The notes below the pieces were generated by a model. It worked only from the letters and a program-made list of their open reading frames with translations. It was not told the DNA's origin and ran no database searches. From Rutpela maculata (Eukaryota; Arthropoda; Insecta; Coleoptera; Cerambycidae), in assembly GCA_936432065.2 (NCBI GenBank), contig OW386294.2, positions 52,914,945-52,978,944 of the forward strand: DNA of 64,000 nt. Direction: 5' to 3'. The position numbers were made by a program, and so were the translations under genes. This document shows positions 44,047-57,272 of this stretch, in pieces. The number at the start of each line of letters is the position of its first letter. The stretch's first letter is position 1.

Positions 44047-45730
44047 CACAGGTCAACATTTAGTTTAAAAAAATACACAGGACTCTACCTAGGTACCCAG
44101 GGGTTTTTGGGGTCGCTGATTCCGATGCCGAGGTCGGTTAAGCTCTATCACGTCAGGTTCAAGGACATCTGAAGGTCAAACTAAGAAAAGGTGGTTGAAA
44201 AAATCTGAGAAAATTTACACATAGGTTTTTGGGGTCGCTGAGTCCGAATTCGGTGTTCGCTTACCCTTAAAAGGCATCCGGAGGTCATTTCAAGGTTAAT
44301 TTGAGAAAAACGGAAAGGAAACTGTTAAAAAATCTGAACAAATTTACATATAGGGTTTTTGGGTCGCTGAGTCTGTATCCGATGCCGGTTGACCTGTATC
44401 ACGTCAGTTTCAAGGTCACTTGAAGGTCAAACTAAGAAAAGGTGACTGAAAAAATTCACGCATAGGTTTTTGGGATCGGTGAGTCCGAATCCGGTGTTCG
44501 TTTACCCTTAAAAGGCATCCGGAGATCATTTCAAGGTTAATTTGAGAAAAACAGAGAAGCTGTCAAAAAATCTGAAAAAACTTATATATAGGTTTTTTGA
44601 GTCGCTGAGTCTGCATTCGATGTCGGTTGACCTCTATCACGTCAGTTTCAAGGTCATTTGAAGGTTAAAGTAAGAAAAGGTGGTTGAAAGAATCTGAAAA
44701 AATTCACACAGGTTTTTCGGGTCGCTGAGTCCGAATCCATTGTTCGCTTACCCTTAAAAAAAAGAGGCATCCAGAGGTCATTTCAAGGTCATTCTGAGGT
44801 CATTTCAAGCCGGCATTCGTCCGCCAGCTTTAGCTGCACATGAAGATTCTTCGGCTATCTCAGTGCAAATATATTTAACTCAATGAATCACCTACCTATT
44901 TTCTTCTGTGAAAGGATGGCCTTTAGGTATAGTTGCGGAAGCAGAGCGAACATGCAAGTAAAGAGTACCACGGGCGTTGGCTTCACTCACTTGGAGCTCA
45001 ATCAGTGCTGGTTTTGCCTATAAGCTGAGTAAACGCCAGCTTAGGGCCTCGCATTTAGGGGGTCTCAGAACTCAGATTTCATACGCAGATATGCACGTTT
45101 ATTTTATTAGAAGAGAAAGCTTCAACGAAAAACATACCTAGAGCTTAGGGCCTCCGGTTACCTAAAACCGGCCCTGAGCTCAATCCTGTCAGGGTCAAAG
45201 TAATTTAATGGTTTCCTGAGTCAGACAAACTGAAGGAGGCAGACAGACTGTCAGATAGAAACATTTAGTCATTCAGTCAGACAAAATTACTGACAGAAAG
45301 GCAGGATGTCAAATAGATGGACAGAGAGAAAATGCAGGCGGATGATAAATACAGACTAACAAGCAAACAAACAGGTGTGCAGGTATAAAGGCAGACAGAT
45401 AAACAGACAATAAGTAGGCAGATGAGCATTCGTATACATTTTTTCTTAATTTTTTTCACCTCCTATTCTTACTTTAACCTTCAAATGACCTTGAACATGA
45501 GGTGATAAAGGTCAACCGACATCGGATTCGGACTCAGAGACCCCCCAAGAGCCTGTGTGAATTTTCTTAGATTTTTTCAAGAACCTTTTCTTAGGTTGAC
45601 CTTCAAATGACCTTGAACCTGACGTGATAGAGCTTAACAGAACCTCGGCAACGGAATCAGCGACCCCAAAATCCCTGGGTACCTAGGTAGAGTCCGGTGT
45701 ATTTTTTCAAACTGAATGTTGACCAGTGTA
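44047..45730 (-). mobile_element. Fold-back element, right-arm copy
   Basis: Reverse complement of 2273-3972 with the same inverted ends and about 250-bp internal units. Carries the same nested MITE at 45003-45176. Confidence 0.7.
45003..45176 (-). mobile_element. hAT-type MITE, right-arm copy
   Basis: Reverse complement of 2828-3001; flanked by AGCTCAAT at 44995-45002 and 45177-45184, the same 8-bp duplication read on the other strand. A few bases differ from the left-arm copy. Confidence 0.8.
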
Positions 45731-46044
45731 ATCTTCCATCTTCCAAAGATATTTTAAAAACCTAGATTATTCTGGAGCAAAAATGTAAATATTTCCCTCT
45801 AGCAAGAAATAAAAATGTTTTAAAAAGCATTCGAGACCAAAACTCTAGAATATATTTGTTGGTTAATCATAAATTTTGCTATACTAATTAATGATAGTTT
45901 GTTGGAGTCATCTCAAATGCTTTTCAAAAATTTTTAAACAATTCAAAAATTTTTCTCTTGCTGGAGGGAAATATTTACATTTTTGCTCCAAAATGATTAA
46001 GTTTTGAACATTTTACTTCTTTAAGTATATCATCTCTTTGAAAT

Positions 46045-46180
46045 AGAGAGAGAATAATATTTATTGGATCAAATGTTCCAAAAGGCCAGCGACCGAAGTC
46101 TTTCAGCCTGTCTTACAATACTTTTTTTTTACATCTAATTAATTTTTAAAATAACATTTCCTCAGTGAATTTAACAAGTA

Positions 46181-46234
<54 letters not shown>

Positions 46235-47794
46235 AAACTTCTTAATAATTAGGTATATCATTACTGTATTTATTCATCATTGCTGTTCTCTGTAATTGCC
46301 TCAAAAAGTGTTTTGTCGGGATATCTTCTTCTTCTGGTAGTGTCTTCTTGCAGTTGAATTATGAAGGGTTGAATTAGGGTAAGGAGGTTTTGGGATTGTG
46401 TATATCTTTTGGTGAGGTCTTTGAAGCGAGTTAGTATAGGTTGGATACTAGTTTTTTCATATAATAAATTATTGGAAATGTTGTAGAGAGGATTATTTGG
46501 ATGACGAAATTTTGTTATTTTACGTAGACTGTTTCTCTCTGCCACTTCTATATTGTTCAAGGCTGGTCTTCTGCAGGTGTTAAATAGGATGAATCCATAT
46601 TCCATGATAGGTCGACATATCATTTTGTAAATTTTACTTGCTGTGGAGGTGTTGATACCTTGATTCTTATAAGTTAGACATCTAAAGTGTTTTGCTCTAG
46701 TTATCATCTTTTTTTTCATTTCCTTGGTATGGCTGTTGAAGTTTAATTTTTGGTCGATCTTAATTCCAAGGTACTTAACTGTTGCTGCTGGTGTCAATCT
46801 ATGGTTACATATTTGTATAGTTGGAGAAGTATTTGAGATGTTATGATTAAATATCATTAGTTGTGATTTGTTAGGATTTATTTTTAATCTCCACTTGTCA
46901 CACCACTGGATGGTTTCAGTTGTTGAAAATTGCAGGATGTTCATTGTTTTTTCAATAGTTTTTCCATGGGCTATCCAGGCTATGTCATCCGCAAACTGAA
47001 GTAGGTAAGACTCTGCATTGTGTGTTTGTTGGTGGTTGTTCGGTATGTCATAACAGTAAATATTAAATAACATTGGCGATAGTGGAGATCCTTGTGGAAC
47101 GCCTTGTTCGTTTTCGTATGGTCTGGAAAAGGATGCATTTATTTTGATTTTTGTTTTCCTTCCCTCTAAGAAATCTTTAAGAAACCAAAGAATATAGTTG
47201 GGGCAATGTGAGTGATGTAGCTTAAATAGCAAGCCTTTGTGCCAGACGGAGTCGAATGCTTTAGTTAAGTCTATGTATATTGCTGCCGATTTGTTTCCGA
47301 TTATGCTGTTGGTTTGTATATTTGACGTCATAATGATGAGGGGGTGAATCGTAGATGATTTTTCTCGGAACCCAAATTGATTCTTGGGGATCTGTTCGTC
47401 TAGTTCATTATGTAGTCTTGTTTTTATGATTTTCTCCAAGTTTTTGCCGATTACTGGTAATAAAGTTATTGGTCTATAGCTTTGTGGATGAGAATGATCT
47501 TGATTAGGTTTTGGCACTGTAATTATTACTCCAGTTTTCCATTCTATTGGAAAGTAATGATTTTTTATACAGTAGTTGTATATGTTAATTAATTCTTGAT
47601 GTATATTCTGTTCAAGTTTTCTTAATATATTTCTACTAATATGATCATGGCCAGGGGCTGTATTTTTGCCTGAGTTCAGTACGTTGTAGTATTCTTCTTC
47701 TGTTATATTTATATCTTCGTCTGTTGGAGGGTCTGTGTTGAAAAAGTTTTCATACCAGTCGTTCACTAGGTTTAAATTTTCCTCATCGAAGTTA
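46045..47794 (-). mobile_element. 5'-truncated LINE inserted in the right arm only, 11-bp TSD
   Basis: Absent from the left arm, where the empty site reads through. CTCTTTGAAAT is duplicated at 46034-46044 and 47795-47805. The minus-strand frame 46270-47766 (498 codons) has PKPNQDHSHPQSYRPITLLP, IYIDLTKAFDSVWHKGLLFK, NEQGVPQGSPLSPMLFNIYC and FADDIAWIAHG, a complete RT palm with C-terminal region. There is no endonuclease because of 5' truncation. The 3' end reads CAATAAATATTATTCTCTCTCT-like sequence at 46045. A plus-strand poly-A run of about 50 bases (46182-46233) lies inside the 3' UTR, i.e. poly-T on the coding strand. The intact frame and clean TSD suggest a young insertion. Confidence 0.92.
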
Positions 47795-47860
47795 CTCTTT
47801 GAAATATTTTATATTATTTTCTGCTTTTCTGCATTCCGTTGGTTCCAAGTTTTCTCCTCG

Positions 47861-48660
47861 TCAAACATGAATTTGGAGAAATACTCTGTAAGAATGTTGA
47901 CGTAATGCCTCGGATGTTGCTGGCAGTCTTCGTAGAATCCCGGTAGTACTAGATTGGCGGACTAACTTATTGAAGATAATGAATCTTTGATGATTCAAAG
48001 ATGTAATTTCTTTTTTCGTTGAGCTACGGTTGTTGAATATACGGACAACCTCTTCGAGATCTTTTCTTTTATTGACGCATTCCACCGTTTGCACTTTTCC
48101 TTTACCAAAGAAAGCTGAAGTGTTATCGCATCCACTGAACGTGTGGCCATACAGCTTTTTAAAACTTCCGAGGACTGCAAGTCACGAGAACTGTAATCCT
48201 TATTTTTTATTTATCTCGGAGCCTCTCTTAAGAAACGGATATCTTTATCTTCAGGTGCGAGGGCGATAATCAATGCGAGAAGATCAATATCTTGTCCGAG
48301 GATGACCACTGTATCGTTTCCATGAGATTCGTTTAAGGCGGTTTGAACTATGAGTACGTTAACGTCGTCTACAGCAGTAATTGTTTTGATTCCCTCGTTT
48401 TTAAATCTCTCCACCAATTGCGAAATAAACCGTTCCTTTTTGTGAGATTGTTTATCATTTTATTTTGCGTTTCAGTCAGTGGCGTGTTCTCATGAAAAAC
48501 AATTTCCGGTGAAATGCGTTTCAAAAGACGCTGCTGTCTTTCGATGCTCTTCATACTGCAGTCAGCATATCCGTCAAACACTACAGTCACTTTTTGGCCG
48601 AATAAAGCTGCTTCGGCCATACTACACGATGAATCAAATTGCCGCCATCAACAATGAACT
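47861..48660 (-). pseudogene. PIN/XPG-I-like nuclease-type ORF, right-arm copy
   Basis: Same gene as 1127-1902. Frame 48369-48620 keeps MAEAALFGQKVTVVFDGYAD in one frame because it lacks the 11-nt insertion of the left copy. Frames 48211-48417, 47995-48180 and 47861-48094 hold the rest. A frame change near 48400 and a stop near 48210 are shared with the left copy, so the gene was already broken before the arms were duplicated; the 11-nt difference arose afterwards. Confidence 0.45.
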
Positions 48661-48902
48661 GGCAATCGGAAAAATCTATTGGCCTCTCTCGTACAGCATT
48701 GAAAATATCATTCAGACGATTTCTTAATTTTCCTCATTATCCCTTTCTTATTGAAGAGAAGAAGTGGAATTGAAGCAAGCTCAGAGTTGAAATATGACTC
48801 CAAATCTTCTTTTGTGTGAACAGTACAGATTATCCTCTAATATAATTGCAAAGAAGGGGAAAATACATAAACTACTTGCGACAAAACCCTCTATATATGC
48901 AT

Positions 48903-49355
48903 CTAATAGAGAAAATTCTGCTCAATAAATTCATTCCTGAGCATTTTTCTCGTTAAAGTAACCGGTTTTAAGATATTCGGAGTCAAACTTGGAATAGGAT
49001 GGATTTTTACCTCTGCGCCCCAAACTACCCTACCCTCAGTTCGGACGCTGTTAGCGCGAAATAGGTGAGGATAAGCTACAAGGTTAATAGCACACATGAC
49101 GATTTTTTTATTTCCTATACTTTTTTCTCTTTCGACGAACGGTTTACAAGATAAAAGTGAAAAACCAGCGTTAAGTCCCCGTAATATGGCCGAAGCAGCT
49201 CTATTCATAATCATTACGGACGTTTCACCCCTAAATTGTGGGGAACTATTCGGGTATCTATTTCGAACCCTATCTAGATTACGCATCCCAAATATTATTA
49301 CTTTATAAATTATTTCTTCTAAAATATCTAATTTACGTGGACTAATATGTAACAA
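48903..49355 (-). CDS. 150-codon ORF, unknown, right arm
   Basis: Open from 49355 to 48903 and longer than its broken left-arm copy (383-658). No domain is recognised; the second half reads CAINLVAYPHLFRANSVRTE. Part of it forms the inverted repeat described for 519-559. Coding status is doubtful. Confidence 0.25.
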   Translation of the reverse strand: MLHISPRKLDILEEIIYKVIIFGMRNLDRVRNRYPNSSPQFRGETSVMIMNRAASAILRGLNAGFSLLSCKPFVEREKSIGNKKIVMCAINLVAYPHLFRANSVRTEGRVVWGAEVKIHPIPSLTPNILKPVTLTRKMLRNEFIEQNFLY

Positions 49356-49737
49356 TTGTGTTACAAAATTGAACTGATTCAGTGATGTCTTTTGAAAAGC
49401 ATTTTAAATAGTAATAATAATTCCCTTAAGAACATATTTTGAATTACATACATTATTCTACAATAGATATTTAGCGTGAACGGTTCATTTTAAAACAGAT
49501 AATCGCACATTATCGGGTAAAACACCAATGTAATTTGATAGAGTATAACTTACACAATATGAATCATCATAATAACAAACGCACACGATTGCATAGCGCA
49601 ACTAATTGCGCAAGCGCTAGAGCATTTTACACTATAGAAATCTGGCAACCTCGAAGGAGGCAAAGTCTACCGTTATATATAACAGTTTTAAATACATTGA
49701 GTCAGAGAGGTACTATTTATATAACGAGGTGTAAACA

Positions 49738-50319
49738 TACCAATCGTATGAACAAAAAAGTGTATGTAAAAAAAGATAAAAATCCTTTCCCCTCTCCGCG
49801 TGCCCTTGGTAAGTGAAATTTGGCGGTTATGTATATGTAAACAGAACTAATCTATCTATATTATTTCTAGTGGAGGTGCGGGCGCCACAAATTTGTAAGG
49901 AGGCAGACACGATACAAATGCACATATATATATATATATATATATAGATGTAAAGCACACTAACCTGAAGCAGAAGTAGGTACTTGAGCGCATCATCCTG
50001 AAGCGTATATTTGCTTCAGGATAGTCATGCCTTAATATTTTGATGCACGAATGAGAGATAGTTGATCTTGTTTCTTTATCGGTATGGGTCAGGGTCCATT
50101 TTTGTTTGGTGCTGATTTTTACTGCAAAGCAATGTATCACATTCTAGACACAACATGATGTATACTGCTTCAGGTCCGTCGTTTTAATGTAAGAATTGTC
50201 CTTAAGCTAGGATGGCGCTGTTTATTCTACTTTGTGTACGCTCGTATACATTTAATGATATTACGTACTAACTTGAAGCAAGTAGTTCTGGCAACTATGT
50301 TTGATGGGATCCGTTTAAA
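49738..50319. repeat. Region with repeated GCTTCAGGAT motif, no gene
   Basis: Beyond the right arm. CTTCAGG-type words in both orientations occur at about 49963, 49997, 50016 and 50166 and recur at 61425-61680, pointing to a shared repeat family. A short (TA)n lies at about 49923-49946. Confidence 0.45.
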
Positions 50320-50716
50320 TGGGATCCGTTTAAATGATGATGTGTCTTGAAAAACGTAGATACAATGCCGATGTTATCCTAGTCTATAAATTGTGTAATA
50401 ATTGTATTGACTGCCCTGATTTGCTAGCATTAATAAACTTTCATACTCCACAAAGACAACTTCGCATGGTCTATAGCTTTGTTCTGGAACATAACAGAAC
50501 ACTCTATGGGATGAATAATCCTATTAATAGAATGATGTGTAACTGTAATAAAATTAATTTGGATTTTTTTTAATTCTAGTCTTAATGTTCTTAAAAAATA
50601 TTTGTGCAATAGTTAATGTGATGTAATCTTATATTTGTAGTATTGTTGTTATATTTAATTGTTTATACTTTTTTTGTATGTTTATTTCAGTATTTTTGTA
50701 CTATTGGGGGCATCCC

Positions 50717-50773
<57 letters not shown>

Positions 50774-50778
50774 ATTTT
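50320..50778 (+). mobile_element. LINE ORF2 C-terminus and 3' UTR with (AAAT)n tail
   Basis: The frame to 50573 reads LEKRRYNADVILVYKLCNNC, LALINFHTPQRQLRMV and ending NKINLDFF, the typical C-terminal block of jockey/CR1-like LINEs. The 3' UTR ends in about 14 units of TAAA (50718-50777), the tail. The element is strongly 5'-truncated. The following 50790-51535 shows no gene. Confidence 0.7.
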
Positions 50779-51535
50779 TAAGTAAAGGATCAGTGGTCGC
50801 AATGCATAATAAGAAAACGGAACGGTTTCAGGTTGACGGAATATAAAATATAATAATATGATATAGGTGCTTAATATTACAGTATAAAACAATATAATAT
50901 AATAATTCAGCATTGCTTTTCAAAACATTGTTATTTATTCTTAACATACAAGGGGTCCGTAAGAGAAAAAAAATGCTTAATTCGGCCTTAACAATGTTAA
51001 TTAAATTTTATTTTTTTCCTCAAAAACTAAATAGTGTTACACTTCAATTATTTTATATGGTAACAAGTGAACCCTGATAATATTAGTAAATTTAACATAT
51101 TTTTCAAAAAGTAAGCGTTATTCAAATTTTGTATACGTTACCTATTAACTGGTACCTTGTCTACATGGCTATAAAAAGGGTGTATCACTTTTTAATACGG
51201 AAAATATTAGAATCCATAATTGAGTAAAAATATTAACTTTTGAAATACAGGTTGCTTAAATTTAATTTTTTATATGGTTTTCGAGGTGCAACTGAAATGT
51301 GTTTATTAATTTATTTATAATTTGGGACATTGTTTCGTTTTATTAAAAGCTATATCCATGGCAAATCCATTACATGTATATCCGTGTCAAAACGTTTGTA
51401 AAAACTATTTACATAGGCGTAGATCTACGGGATGCGAACCTGTTTTCGAAGAATTTTTTAAATAGAAAATCAAGGACAATGATAATTTCAAGTTATTTTT
51501 TTTTTGAAATTATCAAGGTGTTATCTTTAAAAAAA

Positions 51536-52190
51536 CCGCTGCCCAAGGAATCCCTACTTCCACATCCAGATTTTCTATCCAAGTCACTCACAACGAAATA
51601 ATTTTGTATGTGGAAATAATTGTTTATGGAAAAACCCATAAAACGATACCCCACATCGGTAGTGAGGTGGGGGTAGTGATAGGGGGTGGTAGTGGGGGTG
51701 GACGAAGTAAAAAATATTTTGAGGTTTCTGGTTCTTGTACACACACTAAATCACATTTTTTTTCATCCCCTTTAATAATGGGGTGGGGGTGGTAATGGGG
51801 GTAGCTGATGCCAAATTTTTTTTTTTGAGACCTCAGCTTCTTTTGTATATACTAAATACCAATTTTATGGGCTCTTACCTGCTTGATTTACCTATTTACC
51901 CCAAATTTACCCCAATTTACCCCCCACCCTTCGACGGAACAAGATGAAAATATAATCTAGTTCTAGATCTCGTTAAAGTACATATGTGTACCAAATTTCA
52001 AGTCAATATCTCAAACGGTTCCAGAGTAAACGTGCGCACAAAAAAAGTTACAGACAGTCAGACCGACAGAAATTTTTTTTTCGCTCAAACTTAAAATGTC
52101 GACGTTTCATGACATTCTAAGCCTATTTGAACAATAAAAATTTTTAAAAATTTTTTTGTCGTTACTATACTTCCACTGGATGTGGAAGTA
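51536..52190 (+). mobile_element. GTGGAAGT-ended MITE family, copy 2
   Basis: Same ends as the copy at 19369-20026 (CCGCTGCCCAAGGAATC ... GGATGTGGAAGTA) and the same interior words, including GTACATATGTGTACC. Bases 52191-52720 to the right hold no recognisable feature. Confidence 0.75.
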
Positions 52191-52727
52191 ATTAATGATA
52201 TATGGAACGTTTTCGGAAGGCTCACTGATGCTCACCGTTTATTACTTATTGTCTGAAAGGTTTTTAAGAGAGCATCGTATTATTTCTAATATTGTAACAC
52301 ACATACACACATATAACACGTGTATTTTAAGTGGTAACATCTACTATTAAGTTTCAAAGTTAGTAGGTTAGGTGTTTCAATTTTTTTTACTTTAAACTTG
52401 GTTTTTGGGGTAAAAAAGTTAGTCCTTGTTACATAACAGTACACGTTTTCAATAAAATAATTTAAGTTTCAGATGGCCAACCTGCTTATTTCATATAAAC
52501 GAAAATATGAATTGCTATGAACCTCAAAGAAGTTATACACAAAATTTAGAAACTAACCAAACAGTTGGTTATATTTTGTGTACCATTCGTGGTTAATACT
52601 TTAGCGATATATCTTGGATTGTTTGTCAACTAGCTGGATAGTACATAAATGAACCAAATTGCGTAGTTATTTTAATGAAAAAGTGTTTTTCTATCAAAAG
52701 AAAGGTTTCCTTAATTTAAATACCGGA

Positions 52728-52920
52728 TGTCCACCTAGTACACGGAAGTTTAATATCTCAGTTAATAAAAGAGTTTTATTTTATTTACAATACAATAGTG
52801 CTGTTACGGCCACAGATTAACCTGTGCCTGAAAAATCAGCGAAGAAATTGATCTTCCGCAAGATTTTAATTTACAAAGTTGGTACCTAGACAATAAAAAT
52901 TAAACTTCTTCGGGTTTGAT
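52728..52920 (+). repeat. Dispersed repeat, inverted relative of 57690-57752
   Basis: GTCCACCTAGTACACGGAAG and the AATATCTCAGTTAATAAAAG that follows recur inverted near 57690-57752. These may be ends of one 5-kb element or two separate copies. Nothing coding is seen in 52921-53460. Confidence 0.4.
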
Positions 52921-53563
52921 AATGAAACGCCCTGTATCTAGGTCGTGTATTTGCAAATTAATTTCCTAAATTTTAAAGAGAATTTACTTATTTCTAAATT
53001 TTAAAACAATTCTAATCAAAATTAAATATATTATTAAAAATATTTCATACATAATTTCCTTAAATACAGAAATATTATTTTATTATAATACTCTTTAAAG
53101 CATTTTACTAGGGTTGAAAACGACGTTGAAAGTCGAGCTTCATAGACAGCATATCGCTTAAGGAATGTATTATGTAAACAAACACGCCAGAAACGATTAT
53201 AGGCCGTATTTCTAATGCAGTTAAGCCCGAGATTTTCTTGTAAAATAGCCTAAATTACGACCCGTATAATGTAATTTTGTTTCTTTATTAGATCGCGTAT
53301 AAATACCATGAAAGACGGCCCAAAATCATCATTATTCGATCGACTTTCTTGATGCACCCATCTCAGTGTCCATACCTGTATTTTCAAGCTGCGTCCTTTA
53401 CTGGCCACGTTCATTGAATACAGGGTGTACATTTGGCTGTGTGTTCCCGGAAGTTATTTAGCACTCTTTGGTGTTTATTCTTTGTTTTTACCCAGCGATC
53501 TTACGGCATCGTTAGTAGAAACTCAGGTTAAACATTTGGGGTTGTGCATTCTACGAAAGTAAG

Positions 53564-53845
53564 TTGAATTGCTCCGGGGAATATTCTGTTTCTCTGTCTG
53601 ACTGCGACCTTTTGAAAAAGGCTTTTCGTTCACAGACTTTGCGACGGAATATTCACCATTGTAATTTAACAATCAACTGGGGTTTGCCATCTCTGTACGG
53701 AGCTCCGAGTAATTTCGGTAGACAGTTTGCTGTCCCGCAAGCGTCCGCTCGCGGTAACGTTGACCGGGTACCAGGGTGTCTATTGAGGAATTGCTTGTTG
53801 CGCTCCAGGGGTGGGAAGCGTCGGGTGATTTACGACGCCGCCTAA
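53564..53845 (+). other. GC-rich island with a 93-codon open frame, unrecognised
   Basis: Between about 53460 and 53950 the base composition is clearly richer in G and C than the surroundings. The frame (GRQFAVPQASARGNVDRVPG, LLRNCLLRSRGGKRR) resembles nothing I know and may be fortuitous. It could be the 5' promoter region of a LINE or a foreign fragment. Bases 53951-54540 show no gene. Confidence 0.25.
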
Positions 53846-54551
53846 AAGAGTAAAAATGGACAACATACTCGAGTCGAGATCTGGGCCCGTGAGTGTCACC
53901 CTTCAGGACCTCGCCGTTTGTCAGAGCCTAAGTATTCAAATTACCTAATTATTAATTCTCCGTTGTCATTTGTTTTGGTCTTAACTTTTAAATATTAATT
54001 AAATTACACATTCAGATAATTTTTTTTTTTAAATTCACTAATTAAAATGACAACGCTAAATGAAGTTCAACTCTTTAAAATTATGACTCTATCTTCGAAG
54101 TCACCCCCATATTTACATCGACTTTCTGCTAAACTGTGGTACTTGATTATAGCTTACTTATTTAAAGTTAGTATGTATCCATTTTCAGTATTCAAATTAA
54201 TTAACTCACAATTGTGATTTGCAACTATCAATGGAATTAATGGAAAGTTTTCTTTGGGTTTTTAAAATGTTATTACAACGATTGTTGTTTGTTTTTTTTT
54301 TTTTTTGCTTTAGGTCATTGACCATGCAGCCAGCCACTAAAATAAACAAAAAAAAAAGAAATAATAACCTAAAAACCTAGTTAAACCTAATCCAATAATA
54401 AAAATTGAGAAGAGCGACAGGAGATGACGGGGCACACATTTCTCGTCCAGGGGTCGATCAGGACATTTCTATATCTCAGACAACACAGGAGAGACCTCGG
54501 AAAGTAGGGAAAAATAACATGAGGAGAGACACAAAGGTTTACGAGTCTAAC

Positions 54552-55705
54552 CTACAGCTTAATTTCAGTTTCATTTATAAAAAGCATGAGACTATTATAT
54601 ATTTTCTTTGACTGACTTGACAACAGGCTCAGTAAGTTAAATGGAGCAAAAGTATGACAATCTTTAACAATATTTTGTATTAGTTTAGTTGAGGAAACTT
54701 TGTATTTTGAACAGCCAAAGAACACGTGGTCAAGATCACCCAAAACGTTACACTCTTCACAATTATCTGAGGTGAAAACTCCAATTTTAAATAAATGTGC
54801 AGGATAGCAAGCATGGCCCAGCTTTAAACGTATTAACGTTGTAACATATTTTCTAGAACAGGTAAATTCGTCATGCCAAAATTGATTGGGGATGTCATTA
54901 TGAATTAAAGTGTATCTTGTGGGGTTTGTGAAACAGAATTGCTTCCACATAACCGACCATTTATGTCTGGATTTTTTTTTCAACATTGTCTGTCTGTCAC
55001 TTATACATAGCTCATCGTTCAGAAGCTCACCTGAATTGGCACCTTCTTTAGCCAAATGATCCACTTGTTCATTGTAATGTAGTCCAATGTGCGCTTTCAC
55101 CCAGATAAAGTGAACATCCCTTCCTGAAGATTTTATTTGTGAAATTAAATGTTTTATTCTAAATATATATGGGTTGGTTTTATAGCAAAGATGGAAAGGG
55201 TTTTTGATACCATTGAGGACTGAAAGCGAATCTGATAAAATTATTGAAACACTGGAAGTGGAAGTTTCGACATGCTTTAAAGCTTCGTAGACTGAAATGG
55301 CTTCAGCAGTAAAAATAGAGCAGTGTGGATTTAACTTAAATTTAAATTCGATGTTTCGAGATGGAACAATAAAAGCTCCACCGGTGCCGGACATAGATTT
55401 CGAGGCGTCTGTGTAAACAAGTTCTGGATTCTCAAATTGATTTAGTACGCTTTGTAACATATTAGAACTGATAAGAGTATTCTCGCAATAATTTGGAGTA
55501 ATAATGCTTATATCAGCAAATAGGCTAAGGAAGTCGATTTCAGACATATACGAGCTGTCAGTCATATGGACCATTTCGCTATGTTCTCTAAAGGCTGAAC
55601 ATAGAGGGGGGGAAGTTTTTTTTATCCAGTATTTGTTCGTTAAATCAAAAGTATTTAAACGTGCCGTTTTATGTAATAAAGATGTAGAATAGGAAAGCTG
55701 TTTTA
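54552..55705 (-). mobile_element. I-type LINE fragment: RNase H and C-terminal region
   Basis: The frame 54552-55574 (open further upstream to about 55705) has an RNase H domain: VYTDASKSMSGTGGAF (first Asp), SIFTAEAISVYEALK (Glu), ILSDSLSVLNGI (Asp) and HFIWVKAHIGLHYNEQVDHL (His/Asp). A Cys/His block follows (CEECNVLGDLDHVFFGC), as in I-clade LINEs. RT and endonuclease are missing through 5' truncation. The frame is intact. Confidence 0.82.
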
Positions 55706-57272
55706 AAAGAAATGTGCCGCTTATTACTTCTCACGATTGTTGTTAATATGATTAATATTCCGATCAGCTATGTAAATAATATTTAGTACAGTCGTGAATG
55801 GGTTATTGCAGATTTTGCAGTTAATTATTCTTCAGCATTTGCAGTTAAGGATTCTTGATTGCCATCTCTGTAATTTATACCTCATCAATGTTATCATTTA
55901 CATATGATAAGATTTGAACACAGCTCTTTAATTGTTATCAATTTTATTTTCGAAGATTTTCGAAAGGCAAACACAAGATTTTGTTGGTTGTCACTTCATC
56001 TATAGCATCGATACTACGAATATACAAATAACACCGATCCAACGAAATGGGACCAATTGGTCTCGGCCAAGTGCAATTGTAACTAGCCACAACAAACAAT
56101 ACTACGCTTCGAAACATCGAAATCAACGACAATGTCGTGGCAATTTGATGAGATTTTGTCGATTGCCTTTTACCATCGTATCATGACTGGGAAATTTCCC
56201 GAGCTGTGTCAAATTTTACGTATGACGACGTCAATTATAAAGCTTCCAGGATAATGACAATTGTCATTGTAAACAATTCATTTTATTGTTTACGTAGCTG
56301 ACCTGATTATTCTACGAATTAATGCGACGATTGTCCCAACGAATACTTTCCTTCTTTTCTTGTGAAATGTGGCAATTGCCCCAACAATTATATAATCTAT
56401 ACAAAGAAATATGACAATTGTCTAAAATAAACGTATTAAAACGTTTTCTGTGTTTTCTTTCAATATTTTACTTTTTCAGGAATAAGTGAGATTAAATAAA
56501 AATATAATTCTTTAGTCAAAATAAATCAATTACAAATGCAATTTGTAAAATCAGTATTAAATAAAGTACAGTCAAATAAAAGGTACCAAAGTAAAATCAA
56601 CTATTAAATGAGTGTTTCCAAAATTAAGATAAATAAATTAATCAGTAAATAGAAACAAGTAATATCAAACTTTATAAAGAATCTGTGTTTTTAACAAAAT
56701 TACTATCACAACGTAAATTTGGGTCCTAACTATAAAAATCTAGACGATCACGTAAACTGCCAAATTTGTGTATTTTTCTGTCTCTACAAAAAGGAGAGAG
56801 ATAAGTATACGACTAGGGTAGGTGCCGTTTCAATATATCAGTCAAATAGCATTTTTTGTAATGCAGAATATCGTCTAAACCCGTAACTTCAAAACTATAA
56901 TAATTGCCTCTACGTAACTTCATAATATATCTGTGTTTGAACTTTGTTATTAAATAACATATATCTAAAATAGTTAATCTGTGCCCCTAATATTTAGTAG
57001 GTACTTTTGTATTGTAAATAAAATAAAATTTCATACATGAATTACTGCATAGTTTATTTTTAATTGTTACATTGCATAATCAAGTAATAAAATAAATAAT
57101 TATTCTTATAATATTCATTTTCTTAGAAATTTGACTTAGAAGAAAGGTAACTTAGGTGACAACTTTGAACTTTTTAACAAGCGGCTATGATTTTAAAACG
57201 ACAAAATTTATAATTTTCAATAAACATGCATTTTTAAGGAAAACTAGTTCTTATCGGTGCTTCGTATAGCCG
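55706..57272. other. AT-rich stretch, no gene recognised
   Basis: Short frames here (e.g. 55932-56186) are not convincing. Several ACAATTGTC palindromic words occur near 56260-56425. A low-complexity AT region follows. Confidence 0.4.

Larger units (their letters stand above)
43397..49737 (-). repeat. Right arm of the large inverted repeat
   Basis: Reverse complement of 1-4618. It is longer because of a LINE insertion at 46045-47794 with an 11-bp target duplication that the left arm lacks. Its inner end abuts the truncated 3' LTR of the errantivirus-like element. The poly-G tract near 44000 is longer than the matching poly-C tract near 4005. The near identity of the arms implies recent duplication, ongoing gene conversion, or possibly an assembly artefact. 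Confidence 0.93.
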
